From: Leptolyngbyaceae cyanobacterium
GTDB taxonomy: Bacteria > Cyanobacteriota > Cyanobacteriia > Cyanobacteriales > Aerosakkonemataceae
DNA length: 64,000 nt
Reading direction: 5' to 3'
Assembly (NCBI GenBank): GCA_036703985.1
Contig: DATNQN010000089.1
Span: 18,111-82,110 of the forward strand
Shown here: piece after piece, positions 1 through 8,974 of the stretch
How positions within the stretch are numbered: position 1 is the stretch's first letter
Layout of the letters: the number at the start of each line of letters is the position of its first letter
Position numbers and translations under genes: made by a program
Notes under the pieces: generated by a model
The model's input: the letters and a program-made list of their open reading frames with translations, nothing else
Databases searched by the model: none
What the model was told of the DNA's origin: nothing

Positions 1-1557
1 ATTTCTCTTTGGCCCGATCGCTGGTGCGTCCGAGTAGCGGATAATGGAATTGGGATGGACTTGACGGATTTGCGATTAGCAGCAACTGCCCACAGTACCA
101 GCAAAATAAGGCATTGCGAAGATTTGTGGAAAATTATTAGTTTGGGATTTCGCGGCGAAGCTTTGCACAGTTTAGCTCAGTTATCGGAATTGGAAATCGC
201 CAGTCGTTCTGTAGATGGTAATGAAGGATGGCGTATTTTATATGATGCACTAGGAGAACCGATTATAGAAGAAGCTGTCGCGATCGCACCCGGAACAGTC
301 GTCACTGCAACTAACTTATTCGGTAATTGGCAAATTCGCCGGGAAGGACTCCCCACCACCGCACAACAACTCAAAGCAGTACAAGCAATTATTTACCAAA
401 TTGCCTTGTGCCATCCCCATGTTACCTGGCAAGTGCAACAAAGCGATCGCCAATGGTTTGCCATCAGTCCCGGCGACTCTCCCCAAGAAATCTTGCCGCA
501 AATTCTCCGGGATATCAAAGTCGGTGACTTGCACTTTCTGAAAGTGGAAGTATCCGGCGAAGAGGAATTGTCCGCCGTGAATCCCCAATTCCTAGAATTA
601 GTGGTAGGTTTACCAGATAGGTGTCATCGCCACCGCCCTGACTGGGTAAGAGTAGCGACTAATGGCAGAATCGTCAAATCCTCAGAATTAGAGCAAACTA
701 TCCTGACTTGTTTCGGACGCACCTTACCGCGCGATCGCTATCCTATCTGTTTTTTACACCTGCGAATAGCACCCCATCAAATAGATTGGAATCGCCATCC
801 CGCCAAAGCAGAAATTTATTTGCACTCCATAAATTATTGGCAGGAACAAATCAGCCAAGCAATCGCACGCGCTTTGCAAATTAATTCAGCTAATCTACCA
901 GAAAAATTTCACAATCACAGAGTTAGCAACCTACTGATAGCTGCCGAAAACAAAAGCAACTACAACGTCAACCGTTCCCTTTCACCAACCTCACCACCTC
1001 AAAAAGAAATTGGATTAATGGAACTGCGTGCCGTTGCCCAAGTTCGCCATACTTATATAGTGGCAGAATATCCTGCCGGACTTTGGTTAATCGAACAACA
1101 CATCGCCCACGAGCGAGTATTATACGAACAGTTATGCGATAACTGGCAACTCGTACCCCTAGAACTTCCCATCGTTTTAAACAAACTTTCTACCAAACAA
1201 ATAGAACAATTGCAACGAATCGGTTTGGTAGTAGAATCTTTTGGCGAACAAATGTGGGCAGTACGCAACGCACCCAACTTATTAGCGACCAGAAATGACT
1301 GTGCAGACGCTCTTTTAGAACTTAGTTTAGGCGGTGACTTGCAAACCGCACAAGTCGCCGTTGCCTGTCGCAGTGCAATCCGCAACGGTACTCCTCTTAG
1401 TTTAGAACAAATGCAAACTCTCTTAGCGCAATGGCAGTGCACCCGCCATCCTCGTACTTGCCCTCACGGTCGTCCGATTTATTTGTCTTTAGAAGAAACT
1501 GACCTCGCTCGTTTTTTCCGCCGTCATTGGGTAATCGGTAAAAGTCACGGTATATAA
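1..1557 (+). CDS. mutL: DNA mismatch repair protein MutL, 5' end outside the window
   Basis: MutL couples MutS mismatch recognition to strand removal through an ATP-gated dimer. The frame is open from base 1, ahead of the first ATG at 55, and reads a DNGIGM ATPase motif followed by GFRGEALHSLAQLS, the GHKL region of MutL. The gene therefore begins upstream and about 90 to 100 N-terminal residues are missing. The C-terminal dimerisation part has LIEQHIAHERVLYE, ACRSAIRNG and CPHGRP, matching the endonuclease-type motifs DQHA(X)2E(X)4E, ACR and C-P-H-x-R-P, except that the first Asp is Glu. Whether nicking activity survives that change cannot be told here. The identity is secure. Confidence 0.95.
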   Translation: MSLWPDRWCVRVADNGIGMDLTDLRLAATAHSTSKIRHCEDLWKIISLGFRGEALHSLAQLSELEIASRSVDGNEGWRILYDALGEPIIEEAVAIAPGTVVTATNLFGNWQIRREGLPTTAQQLKAVQAIIYQIALCHPHVTWQVQQSDRQWFAISPGDSPQEILPQILRDIKVGDLHFLKVEVSGEEELSAVNPQFLELVVGLPDRCHRHRPDWVRVATNGRIVKSSELEQTILTCFGRTLPRDRYPICFLHLRIAPHQIDWNRHPAKAEIYLHSINYWQEQISQAIARALQINSANLPEKFHNHRVSNLLIAAENKSNYNVNRSLSPTSPPQKEIGLMELRAVAQVRHTYIVAEYPAGLWLIEQHIAHERVLYEQLCDNWQLVPLELPIVLNKLSTKQIEQLQRIGLVVESFGEQMWAVRNAPNLLATRNDCADALLELSLGGDLQTAQVAVACRSAIRNGTPLSLEQMQTLLAQWQCTRHPRTCPHGRPIYLSLEETDLARFFRRHWVIGKSHGI

Positions 1558-1961
1558 TATCATTTAAATTAATATCATATCTGGTCGCATCGGTTTCATA
1601 GAAAATGCGTTCTTATCTAAATTCCGATCTGCGTTAATCTGCGTTTATCGCTTTTTGAGCAAATCTCAGCCAAAATGCCACTCAAAATCAGCCAAAAGAG
1701 AACTTTACACTCTTAAATTTTTCACATTTATTTCTTATCTTAAAAATAATTCATTTTTTAGAAAAAACAGCAGTTTTTACTATGCTTGTATTTACCAATT
1801 GCTACAATATGTAGTTTAAAAATAATTGTCTAGCAGCTAAAAAATACCATTATAAGCATCTGCTTATGAAGAGAATCATAATTTTTTTAAAGATTCGGTA
1901 TTTTTTAGACTAGCATGATTCACTTCATGTTTATTTACAAATTTTAAATGGTGTCCGTCAA
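1558..1961. other. AT-rich intergenic region, 404 bp
   Basis: No convincing ORF or RNA gene is visible. Near 1626 there is a short direct repeat of the ATCTGCGTTAATCTGCGTT type that is common between cyanobacterial genes. The rest is A/T-rich and probably holds the promoter of the GGDEF/EAL gene, but no box stands out. Confidence 0.5.
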
Positions 1962-4409
1962 ATGATTCCAGGGAACAGTCAGAGCAGAAAGAATGGGCGG
2001 CTGACAGCTATGCTGCGATTAAAAAGTAACTTTCATAGCTGGGGATTACAAACTCGTCTTTTACTACCGATTGGGTTGGTTTTAGGGGTTGCACTTACTC
2101 AGGCAATATTTACTAAAATTTCAACCGAGCGGCAAATGGAACTTTTGGTACATAGACAGGGTGTTGCCGTATTGGATGATATTATTAAATCAACCGCTGA
2201 AAAACGTCTTTTTCAAGAAAAATTCGCTCAATTATTGTCAATGCAAAGTGGTTTGGCTCAAGCTATCAAAAAAAACGATCGCCAAACTTTAACCAATACT
2301 TTATCTCCTTTCCATCAAAAAATTAATTTAGGAGATATTCACGTATATAATCAAAAAAGCCAAGAGATTTTAAAATTAGGAGAAATCCTCAATAAAAAAA
2401 TCGAATTATCGATGATTAAATCCGCTTTATCCGGGCTAAGCAACTCTAAAATCGAAGTTACCCCCGATGGATTGATAATATTAGCATCATCTCCTATCAT
2501 CGAAAATCGAAACATCGTCGGAGCAATTTTAGTTAGTCATAAACTAAGTGGAAAAGCGCTCGAACAACTCAAGCCAGCACATGGGGTACAATTAGCTTTA
2601 TTTCACCAAAATAAACTGGTGGGCAGTATGGTTTCTCAACCAGGATTGCCGGGGGTGGTAAGTCAATTTAAATCTCCTAAATATCAGCTATCTGGCATTG
2701 ATAAAAATTTCATTGCCTACAATTTTTATCTCACTTCTAAACCTTTGACTAAAAACAGCTTATTAGTGGCATTAGTACCGATCGAAGAATTTGTTTCGGT
2801 AGCAAAGCAGCAAAATATTATTTTTTTTATAAGTAATATAGTTTTGCTGTTTACTTTATCGTGGTTTATCTTAGTGCTAGATCGCGATATTGCTAAACCA
2901 TTAAAAATTATGGTGAATACCACTTTGGATATGGTAAATGGTAACTATCATCGTCGGGTGCTACCTTGTCAAATTCCTGAATTAAACGATTTAGCAAAAA
3001 GTATTAATTTTTTAGCCGAAAAATTAGAGGTTCAACTAGCCAAATTATCTCATCAGGCATACCACGACACCTTAACTAATTTACCAAATCGCGCTTTATT
3101 TTTAAATAATTTAGAAAAAGCTTTAATGGATACGAAAAAATACAAGTCATCATCAGCAGTGCTATTTTTGGATTTAGATGGGTTTAAAGTAATCAACGAT
3201 AGTTTAGGTCATAAAACAGGAGATCGATTACTAATGGCAGTTAGCAAACGGCTAAAAGAATGCGTGCGATCGCAAGATGTAGTGGCACGGTTTGGCGGTG
3301 ATGAATTTACCATCTTACTCAAAGATATTACTGAAGAAAAAGAAGCGATTAACGTTGCAGAAAGAATTATTCAAAAATTGCAAACGCCCTTTATTTTGGA
3401 AGGACGAGAAGTATTTATCAGTAGCAGCATTGGTATTGCTTTAGACACCGGGAATTGCGATCGGGGTGATGCACTACTGCGTAATGCAGATTCGGCAATG
3501 TACGAAGCCAAGAAAAGGGGGAAATCTCGCTATACGCTATTTCAGCCGGAGATGGATTCTCGTGCGTTTGAACGCTTACAATTAGCAACGGATTTGCGAA
3601 AAGCGATCGAGCATCAAGAGTTGAGACTTTACTATCAACCAGTAGTGCAATTAGAAAGCGGTATCATTACCGAAGTAGAAGCATTAGTTCGTTGGCAACA
3701 TCCCTATATCGGTTTAATTTCTCCGGCAAAATTCATTCCTTTAGCGGAAGAAACGGGGTTGATTTTACAAATTGGAGAATGGGTTTTGCAAAAAGCTTGC
3801 CAACAAGCACGCACGTGGCAGTTGCAGCATCCGGGATATCCTCCTTTAATTGTAGGTGTTAACCTTTCTCCCAAACAGTTTCAACAACCAGAATTAGTGG
3901 AAAAAATAGCCGAAATTTTGACATTAACTGAGTTACCGCCTCAGTGTTTAAAACTAGAAATTACTGAAAGTATGATGATGGAGGAGGGAGAAACTACCAT
4001 TGCTACTTTATATCGATTGAAACAATTAGGTATCGGCTTAGCAATTGATGATTTCGGTACTGGTTTTTCTGCTTTGAATTATCTTAAACGATTTCCAGTA
4101 GATACCCTCAAAATTGATGGTTCGTTTATCAAAGGGTTAGGGCATAATCGAGAAGACACGGCAATTGTTCATGCAGTAATTGCTTTTGCGAAAGCATTGC
4201 ATCTCAGCGTCACTGCTGAAGGAGTGGAAACCTCAGAACAATTATCTCAACTCAAGCTATTGGGATGCGATCGCGGACAAGGATATTATTTTTGTGCGCC
4301 CATATCTGGAGATGCAGTGAAGATGTTAATAGATAAATTATTACAAAAGCAGTTTTTTGACCCGGAAATCTCTCCTAACTCCCTGATTCCCTCTTTCATT
4401 TCCTCATAA
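1962..4409 (+). CDS. Membrane GGDEF/EAL protein (c-di-GMP turnover)
   Basis: An 815-residue bifunctional c-di-GMP protein. A short cytoplasmic start leads to TM1 (about residues 33-50), an extracytoplasmic sensor of about 230 residues that I cannot assign, TM2 (about 283-303) and a HAMP-like linker (DRDIAKPLKIMVNTTLDM). The cyclase domain has an intact GGDEF at 445-449, and RSQD five residues before it fits the RxxD inhibitory site. The phosphodiesterase domain has EAL at 573-575 (EVEALVRWQHP), DDFGTGFSALNYL at about 696 and a C-terminal AEGVET motif, so both activities look possible. An internal ATG at 2010 would remove 16 residues before TM1. No operon partner is close by. The ligand is unknown. 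Confidence 0.93.
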   Translation: MIPGNSQSRKNGRLTAMLRLKSNFHSWGLQTRLLLPIGLVLGVALTQAIFTKISTERQMELLVHRQGVAVLDDIIKSTAEKRLFQEKFAQLLSMQSGLAQAIKKNDRQTLTNTLSPFHQKINLGDIHVYNQKSQEILKLGEILNKKIELSMIKSALSGLSNSKIEVTPDGLIILASSPIIENRNIVGAILVSHKLSGKALEQLKPAHGVQLALFHQNKLVGSMVSQPGLPGVVSQFKSPKYQLSGIDKNFIAYNFYLTSKPLTKNSLLVALVPIEEFVSVAKQQNIIFFISNIVLLFTLSWFILVLDRDIAKPLKIMVNTTLDMVNGNYHRRVLPCQIPELNDLAKSINFLAEKLEVQLAKLSHQAYHDTLTNLPNRALFLNNLEKALMDTKKYKSSSAVLFLDLDGFKVINDSLGHKTGDRLLMAVSKRLKECVRSQDVVARFGGDEFTILLKDITEEKEAINVAERIIQKLQTPFILEGREVFISSSIGIALDTGNCDRGDALLRNADSAMYEAKKRGKSRYTLFQPEMDSRAFERLQLATDLRKAIEHQELRLYYQPVVQLESGIITEVEALVRWQHPYIGLISPAKFIPLAEETGLILQIGEWVLQKACQQARTWQLQHPGYPPLIVGVNLSPKQFQQPELVEKIAEILTLTELPPQCLKLEITESMMMEEGETTIATLYRLKQLGIGLAIDDFGTGFSALNYLKRFPVDTLKIDGSFIKGLGHNREDTAIVHAVIAFAKALHLSVTAEGVETSEQLSQLKLLGCDRGQGYYFCAPISGDAVKMLIDKLLQKQFFDPEISPNSLIPSFISS

Positions 4410-4494
4410 ATCGTCAATTCTGCCGTACCTGCGGAGTTTCGATCATTGCATTCGAGCGCTTCTCATACCAATTTCCTTTTTTCTACGTTACTAA

Positions 4495-4601
4495 ATATAG
4501 CGATCCTATTTAAGTAATCAACCCCACCCTAGCCCTCCCCTTACCAAGGGGAGGGCTAGGGTGGGGTTAAGTTGTTCGCAATTCATTTAGGATCGCTATA
4601 T
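4495..4601. mobile_element. MITE-like element, copy 1 (107 bp)
   Basis: The element is bounded by perfect 14-bp terminal inverted repeats, ATATAGCGATCCTA and its complement. A long GC-rich palindrome (CCCCACCCTAGCCCTCCCC, ACC-A spacer, then the complement) fills the centre. The same unit occurs in the opposite orientation at 53057-53168, which shows it is a dispersed repeat and not a simple terminator. There is no coding capacity. TIRs starting with TA suggest a TA-target transposase supplied in trans (IS630/Tc1-like), but that is inference. Confidence 0.75.
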
Positions 4602-4664
4602 TTCTCCCGGCTCCGGCTCGACCGAGCGATCGCCGAGACTCCTGCCAAAATAGTAAACGTAGCA

Positions 4665-4958
4665 CTACTCGATCGAACTGGTACGACCATCCGATCGAAC
4701 TTGCGTTACTGCCGCCGCGTCAACGGAGATAGAATCTTTGGAAACCATCCGACTCACTGTTCGTCCCCAACTTCGTACCTTGTTCTGACAGGCGTTCCTA
4801 GCATGAGCGTAGTTTAATTCCTGCTTACTCGCCCCGCTGCCTGGTAAACTTCGCCAACTAGATGTTACTTCCGTTATGGGAGGTAGTGAAGGTACGATCG
4901 TGCCTAAAAAAACAGCAGTCATCGCTAAAGAGGGGGATAATGTTTGGCGATCGGACAT
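4665..4958 (-). pseudogene. Possible small exported protein, perhaps decayed
   Basis: A 97-codon frame begins with a signal-peptide-like stretch (LAMTAVFLGTIVPSLPP) and contains a Cys, a coherent charge pattern and HIP1-related bases. It ends at TAG. In the same frame another 21 sense codons follow (CYVYYFGRSLGDRS...) and stop at the TAG made by the end of the MITE-like element at 4601. This could be a gene interrupted by an amber mutation and trimmed by the repeat, or chance. No ribosome-binding site and no recognised family. Confidence 0.3.
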
Positions 4959-5135
4959 AACTTAGAACCGTGACTTCCGATCTAACCGTATCTCGTTGCC
5001 CAAAAATTTCGTCCCCCATTAGGTAGGTTTCATTCCTGGTAAAACTTTATTTTGCTAAGTTTAGTTTTAAATCATCCTTCTATAGTTAGATTTTGATAAT
5101 AATATCAATAGGAAAGCTTTTTCCCTGTCAAACCT

Positions 5136-6263
5136 ATGCAAAAAACCATCTTTCAGCTTGCACTTCTGACGCTCTTTCTGGGGTTCGCCACCCCAACTCG
5201 CGCCGCCAACCCCGAACACATCAAAAAATTACTGACAACCAACCAGTGTCCTAAATGCGACCTGAGTAACGTAGACTTGCGGGGTGGTATCTTCCGAGGA
5301 GCCGACCTCAGCAATGCTAATTTAGCAGGTGCGATGTTAGAAAATGCAGACTTGAGAGGGGCAAAGTTATTCAACGCTAATTTACAAAAAACCGTTCTTA
5401 GAGGGGCAATATTAGAATCAGCTGACCTAGAACAAGCCAAAATGCAAGATGCCATGCTCAGGGGAGCTAAACTCAGGGGAGCCAGCCTCAAAAATGCCAG
5501 AATGCGCGGTGCTAGGCTCAGAGAAACTGACTTAAGAGAAACTAATTTAACAACGGCTTTTTTAATCGAAGCCGTCTTGACGGAAGCTAATTTAAGCATG
5601 GCTGACTTGCGGGGTGCTGTCCTCACCAATGCAAAAATTAGTAAAGCTAATTTGGAAACCGCCAATTGTGAAAGCGCTAACTTAACGGGTGCCGATTTAA
5701 CAGATGCTTACCTTGGCGACGCCACTCTTAGAAATGCCGTTCTCACCAATGCCAATCTGAGGGGCGCTAACTTAGCAGCCGTTAGTTTGATGGGTGCAAA
5801 ATTAAACGGGGCAATCCTCAATCGTACCGATATGCAGGGAGCTAATCTGAGTCAAGCTAGCCTCACAAATGCCAAGATTGCTAATGCTGACTTGAGTAAA
5901 ACCGTTCTAACTATGGCTAATTTAAAAGGTGCTAATCTAACCAACACAAAATTGATTAGTGCCTATCTATTTACCGCAAATTTAGAAAATGCCATTCTCA
6001 GTAATGCAGACTTGACTAGCGCTAATTTGGAAAACGCTAACCTGAGAAATGCCAATTTTAACAATGCTAATTTAAGTCAAGCTACTCTCAGATATGCCAA
6101 TTTATTCGATACGAATTTGCTGGGAGCAACTTTAAGCGATGTGGACTTGCGAGAAACTAATATCAAGCAAGCAAAGTTAGTTCCCGACCTGTTTAGTCAT
6201 GCCGCTCGCATGGATCGTAGAAGATTAGTTGATTTTCGTTTAAATAGGCATTTTTTAGAATAA
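5136..6263 (+). CDS. Exported pentapeptide-repeat protein
   Basis: A 375-residue protein with an N-terminal signal peptide (QLALLTLFLGFATPTRA, cleavage after about residue 23), a short segment with two Cys (NQCPKCDLSNVDL), then about 60 pentapeptide units of the A(D/N)LxX type to about residue 350. Such units fold into a right-handed quadrilateral beta helix. The signal peptide points to a periplasmic or thylakoid-lumen location, as for several cyanobacterial pentapeptide proteins. The CPKC pair just after the cleavage site is a common feature of exported members. The function of this subfamily is not known. It stands alone on the strand. The identity as a repeat protein is certain, the role is not. 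Confidence 0.93.
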   Translation: MQKTIFQLALLTLFLGFATPTRAANPEHIKKLLTTNQCPKCDLSNVDLRGGIFRGADLSNANLAGAMLENADLRGAKLFNANLQKTVLRGAILESADLEQAKMQDAMLRGAKLRGASLKNARMRGARLRETDLRETNLTTAFLIEAVLTEANLSMADLRGAVLTNAKISKANLETANCESANLTGADLTDAYLGDATLRNAVLTNANLRGANLAAVSLMGAKLNGAILNRTDMQGANLSQASLTNAKIANADLSKTVLTMANLKGANLTNTKLISAYLFTANLENAILSNADLTSANLENANLRNANFNNANLSQATLRYANLFDTNLLGATLSDVDLRETNIKQAKLVPDLFSHAARMDRRRLVDFRLNRHFLE

Positions 6264-6470
6264 AAATTTCATCAAACTAAATAATCAAACTTTTTAATAA
6301 TTTTATTCAACCAGATAATATTTTTTCGAGCGATCCTGTAAATATCATTTAAAAAATCTCTCTACTACCTCTAAAGTGCTAATTTAAATAGATACGAATT
6401 TATTTTTATAAAGTTGTTAAGATCGTCAATTTTAAAACTCGATCGCGCTCATTACTTATCCTTCTTCTTT

Positions 6471-8969
6471 ATGAATAATTCTCCCGCTTCCTTGCTTAAA
6501 CAAGTTAATCTAAAACAGCTTCCGCAATTTCGCAGGCGCTTCTCAAGTATTCCAGTGGCGTTCGGAGTTTTATTGTTGGGTTTAATTCTGACTGGTTTAG
6601 CTTGGAACTATACTAACCGAACCATTAAACAAGAAACAGAAGTTCAGTTTACCAGAGAAATTGATGAAGGAATCATTGCACTCAACAATCGCATTCAAGT
6701 TTATTTAAATACATTTTACGCTGCTCGCGGACTTTGGGTATCTCAGAACCTTGATGTAAAATACGAACAATGGAAAGCTTTTGTTACTTCATTAGACTTG
6801 CATAAAAGATATCCCGGCATTAACGGGTTAGGTTTTATTCGCTACGTACCGAATAATAGATTGGAATACGAACGATGGGTGAAAGAAAACAGGGGAAATG
6901 AAGAACTAATTTATCAAAATTACGTAGTTAAACCGCCAGGAGAGCGTCCTGATTATTTTGTCATTGAATATTGCGAACCAATTCAGCGCAACCAAAAAGC
7001 GATCGGATTAGATGTAGGACACGAACCGATCCGCCGTCGAGGTGTAGAACAAGCTAGAGATACTGGTGAACCCGCTGCCACCGGACGAATTATTTTAGTG
7101 CAAGACGTTCAACGTACTCCGGGATTGCTAATTTATTTACCGATTTATCGCTTGGGAATGCCAGTAAGTACCGTTGAAGAAAGACGGAAAGCTTTTTTTG
7201 GTTTCATTTACGCACCTTTTCGCGTCCAAGATTTAATTGAAGAAGGATTGCCAACTACCGTTAAACAACATTTTAATTTAGTGGTTTATCACAACCGTGA
7301 TTTGATGTACGGTCAGGCAGAAAACTTACCTAATAATAGTAATAATTTACTATATCATCGAAATATAACTATAAATGTAGCAGGAGAACCTTGGAATATA
7401 TACTTCGTTCAACGTCCAGATTTAAAGCTTAACTCCCAACACAAATTACCGCTAATTGTTTTAATTATTGGCACTCTTAGTAGTTTATTATTGTTTGGCA
7501 TTGTTTGGTCTTTAGCCATTTCTTACAACCGGACAAAAGAAGCCAAAAAAGCATCGGATGCTGCTAAAGAAGCCGCCGATGTTGCCAATCGCTCGAAAAG
7601 CGAGTTTCTTGCCAACATGAGTCACGAACTGCGAACTCCCTTAAACGCCATTTTAGGCTTTACCCAAATTTTGCAAAGAGACTCTTCTCTCCAGCGAGAA
7701 CAGCAAGAAAGTATCGCTATTATTAGTCGGAGTGGCGAACATTTGCTGTCTTTAATCAATGATGTTTTAGATATGTCGAAAATTGAAGCTGGAAGGATTA
7801 CTTTTACTCCCAACAGTTTCGACCTCTATCGCTTATTGAATACAGTTGAAGAGATGTTTCAACTGAAAGCAGAAAACAAAGGAATACAAATTATTCTCGA
7901 ACGACATCCGGATGTTCCCCAATACGTGCAAACTGATGAAAACAAGCTGCGTCAAGTCTTAATTAATCTGATCGGTAATGCGATCAAATTCACTGAAGAA
8001 GGAGGCGTGATTCTCAGAGTCGGATATCAACCAGAAAAATTAATCTTTGAAGTGGAAGATACTGGTGCCGGGATCGCACCTCACGAACTGGAAAATTTGT
8101 TTACTGCTTTCGTACAAACTGAAACCGGACGCAAATCTCAAGAAGGTACAGGTTTGGGTTTACCTATTAGTAAAAAATTCGTGCAGTTGATGGGTGGCGA
8201 CATTTCCGTAACTAGCGAAGTTGGTCGAGGCACGATTTTTCATTTTGATATCCAAATTACGCAAGTTCAGGCGTCTGAGATTCTAGCTACTAAGTCAACT
8301 CAACGAGTAATCGCTTTAGCACCCGATCAGCCAATATATCGAATTTTAGTAGTAGATGACCGCTGGGAAAACCGCCGCGTTCTCAGCCAATTACTGTCAT
8401 CAATCGGTTTTCAAATGCGGGAAGCAACTAACGGTCAAGAAGCTATTGAAGTTTGGCAAAGCTGGGAACCACATTTAATTTGGATGGATATGCGAATGCC
8501 CGTGATGGATGGCTATGAAGCGACTAAACGCATTAAAGCAACTCCTAAAGGTCAAGCTACTGCGATTATTGCTTTAACTGCTAGTGCTTTTGAAGAAGAA
8601 CGAAATATTGTTTTAGCAGCTGGGTGCGATGATTTTGTGCGTAAACCATTCCGGGAAGCAGTGATTTTTGACAAGATAGCTGAAAAGTTAGGAGTGAAAT
8701 ATATTTACGAACAAAAAGACGATCGAGAACAACAGATTAATTCTCAGCCAGCAGACATTTCTCTTGCAGAATTACAAACCCGTCACTTATCAAAAATGGA
8801 TGTTCAATGGATTAATGATTTACATCAAGCAGCGATTGAATTAAATCTGAAAAAAACGCTGGTGTTGATCGAGCAAATTACTACAGAGCATGATTCGCTC
8901 GCCAACATCTTAAAAAACTGGGCTAATAGTTTTCAATTTCAAAACATTGTTGATTTAACTAAAGGTTGA
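6471..8969 (+). CDS. CHASE-domain hybrid histidine kinase
   Basis: A sensor kinase with TM1 (about residues 27-45), a periplasmic CHASE domain (GINGLGFIRYVPNNR..., about 75-290), TM2 (about 325-347), a coiled coil and a kinase core. The H-box FLANMSHELRTPLNAILGF carries His385, followed by N-box NLIGNAIKFTEEGG and G-boxes DTGAGI and GTGLGLPISK. A receiver then carries Asp673 (IWMDMRMPVMDGYEA). The tail has LSKMDVQWINDLHQAAIELN, a short helical segment common after such receivers. The frame opens with TTG at 6414, but ATG at 6471 gives a more normal N-terminus and is chosen. The next gene starts 6 bp after the stop, so the pair is an operon. The ligand is unknown. Confidence 0.92.
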   Translation: MNNSPASLLKQVNLKQLPQFRRRFSSIPVAFGVLLLGLILTGLAWNYTNRTIKQETEVQFTREIDEGIIALNNRIQVYLNTFYAARGLWVSQNLDVKYEQWKAFVTSLDLHKRYPGINGLGFIRYVPNNRLEYERWVKENRGNEELIYQNYVVKPPGERPDYFVIEYCEPIQRNQKAIGLDVGHEPIRRRGVEQARDTGEPAATGRIILVQDVQRTPGLLIYLPIYRLGMPVSTVEERRKAFFGFIYAPFRVQDLIEEGLPTTVKQHFNLVVYHNRDLMYGQAENLPNNSNNLLYHRNITINVAGEPWNIYFVQRPDLKLNSQHKLPLIVLIIGTLSSLLLFGIVWSLAISYNRTKEAKKASDAAKEAADVANRSKSEFLANMSHELRTPLNAILGFTQILQRDSSLQREQQESIAIISRSGEHLLSLINDVLDMSKIEAGRITFTPNSFDLYRLLNTVEEMFQLKAENKGIQIILERHPDVPQYVQTDENKLRQVLINLIGNAIKFTEEGGVILRVGYQPEKLIFEVEDTGAGIAPHELENLFTAFVQTETGRKSQEGTGLGLPISKKFVQLMGGDISVTSEVGRGTIFHFDIQITQVQASEILATKSTQRVIALAPDQPIYRILVVDDRWENRRVLSQLLSSIGFQMREATNGQEAIEVWQSWEPHLIWMDMRMPVMDGYEATKRIKATPKGQATAIIALTASAFEEERNIVLAAGCDDFVRKPFREAVIFDKIAEKLGVKYIYEQKDDREQQINSQPADISLAELQTRHLSKMDVQWINDLHQAAIELNLKKTLVLIEQITTEHDSLANILKNWANSFQFQNIVDLTKG

Positions 8970-8974
8970 TAATT

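Larger units (their letters stand above)
4410..5135. other. Intergenic region with a MITE-like repeat and a doubtful ORF
   Basis: This 726-bp gap holds the 107-bp palindromic repeat at 4495-4601 and a doubtful minus-strand ORF at 4665-4958, both listed separately. The 170 bp before the pentapeptide gene are AT-rich and probably promoter-bearing; I see no strong boxes. Confidence 0.6.

Noticed and set aside
5153..5665. 170-codon minus-strand frame opposite the pentapeptide gene
   Set aside because: It is a shadow of the pentapeptide repeats; its periodic Leu/Ala/Ser pattern mirrors the real frame.
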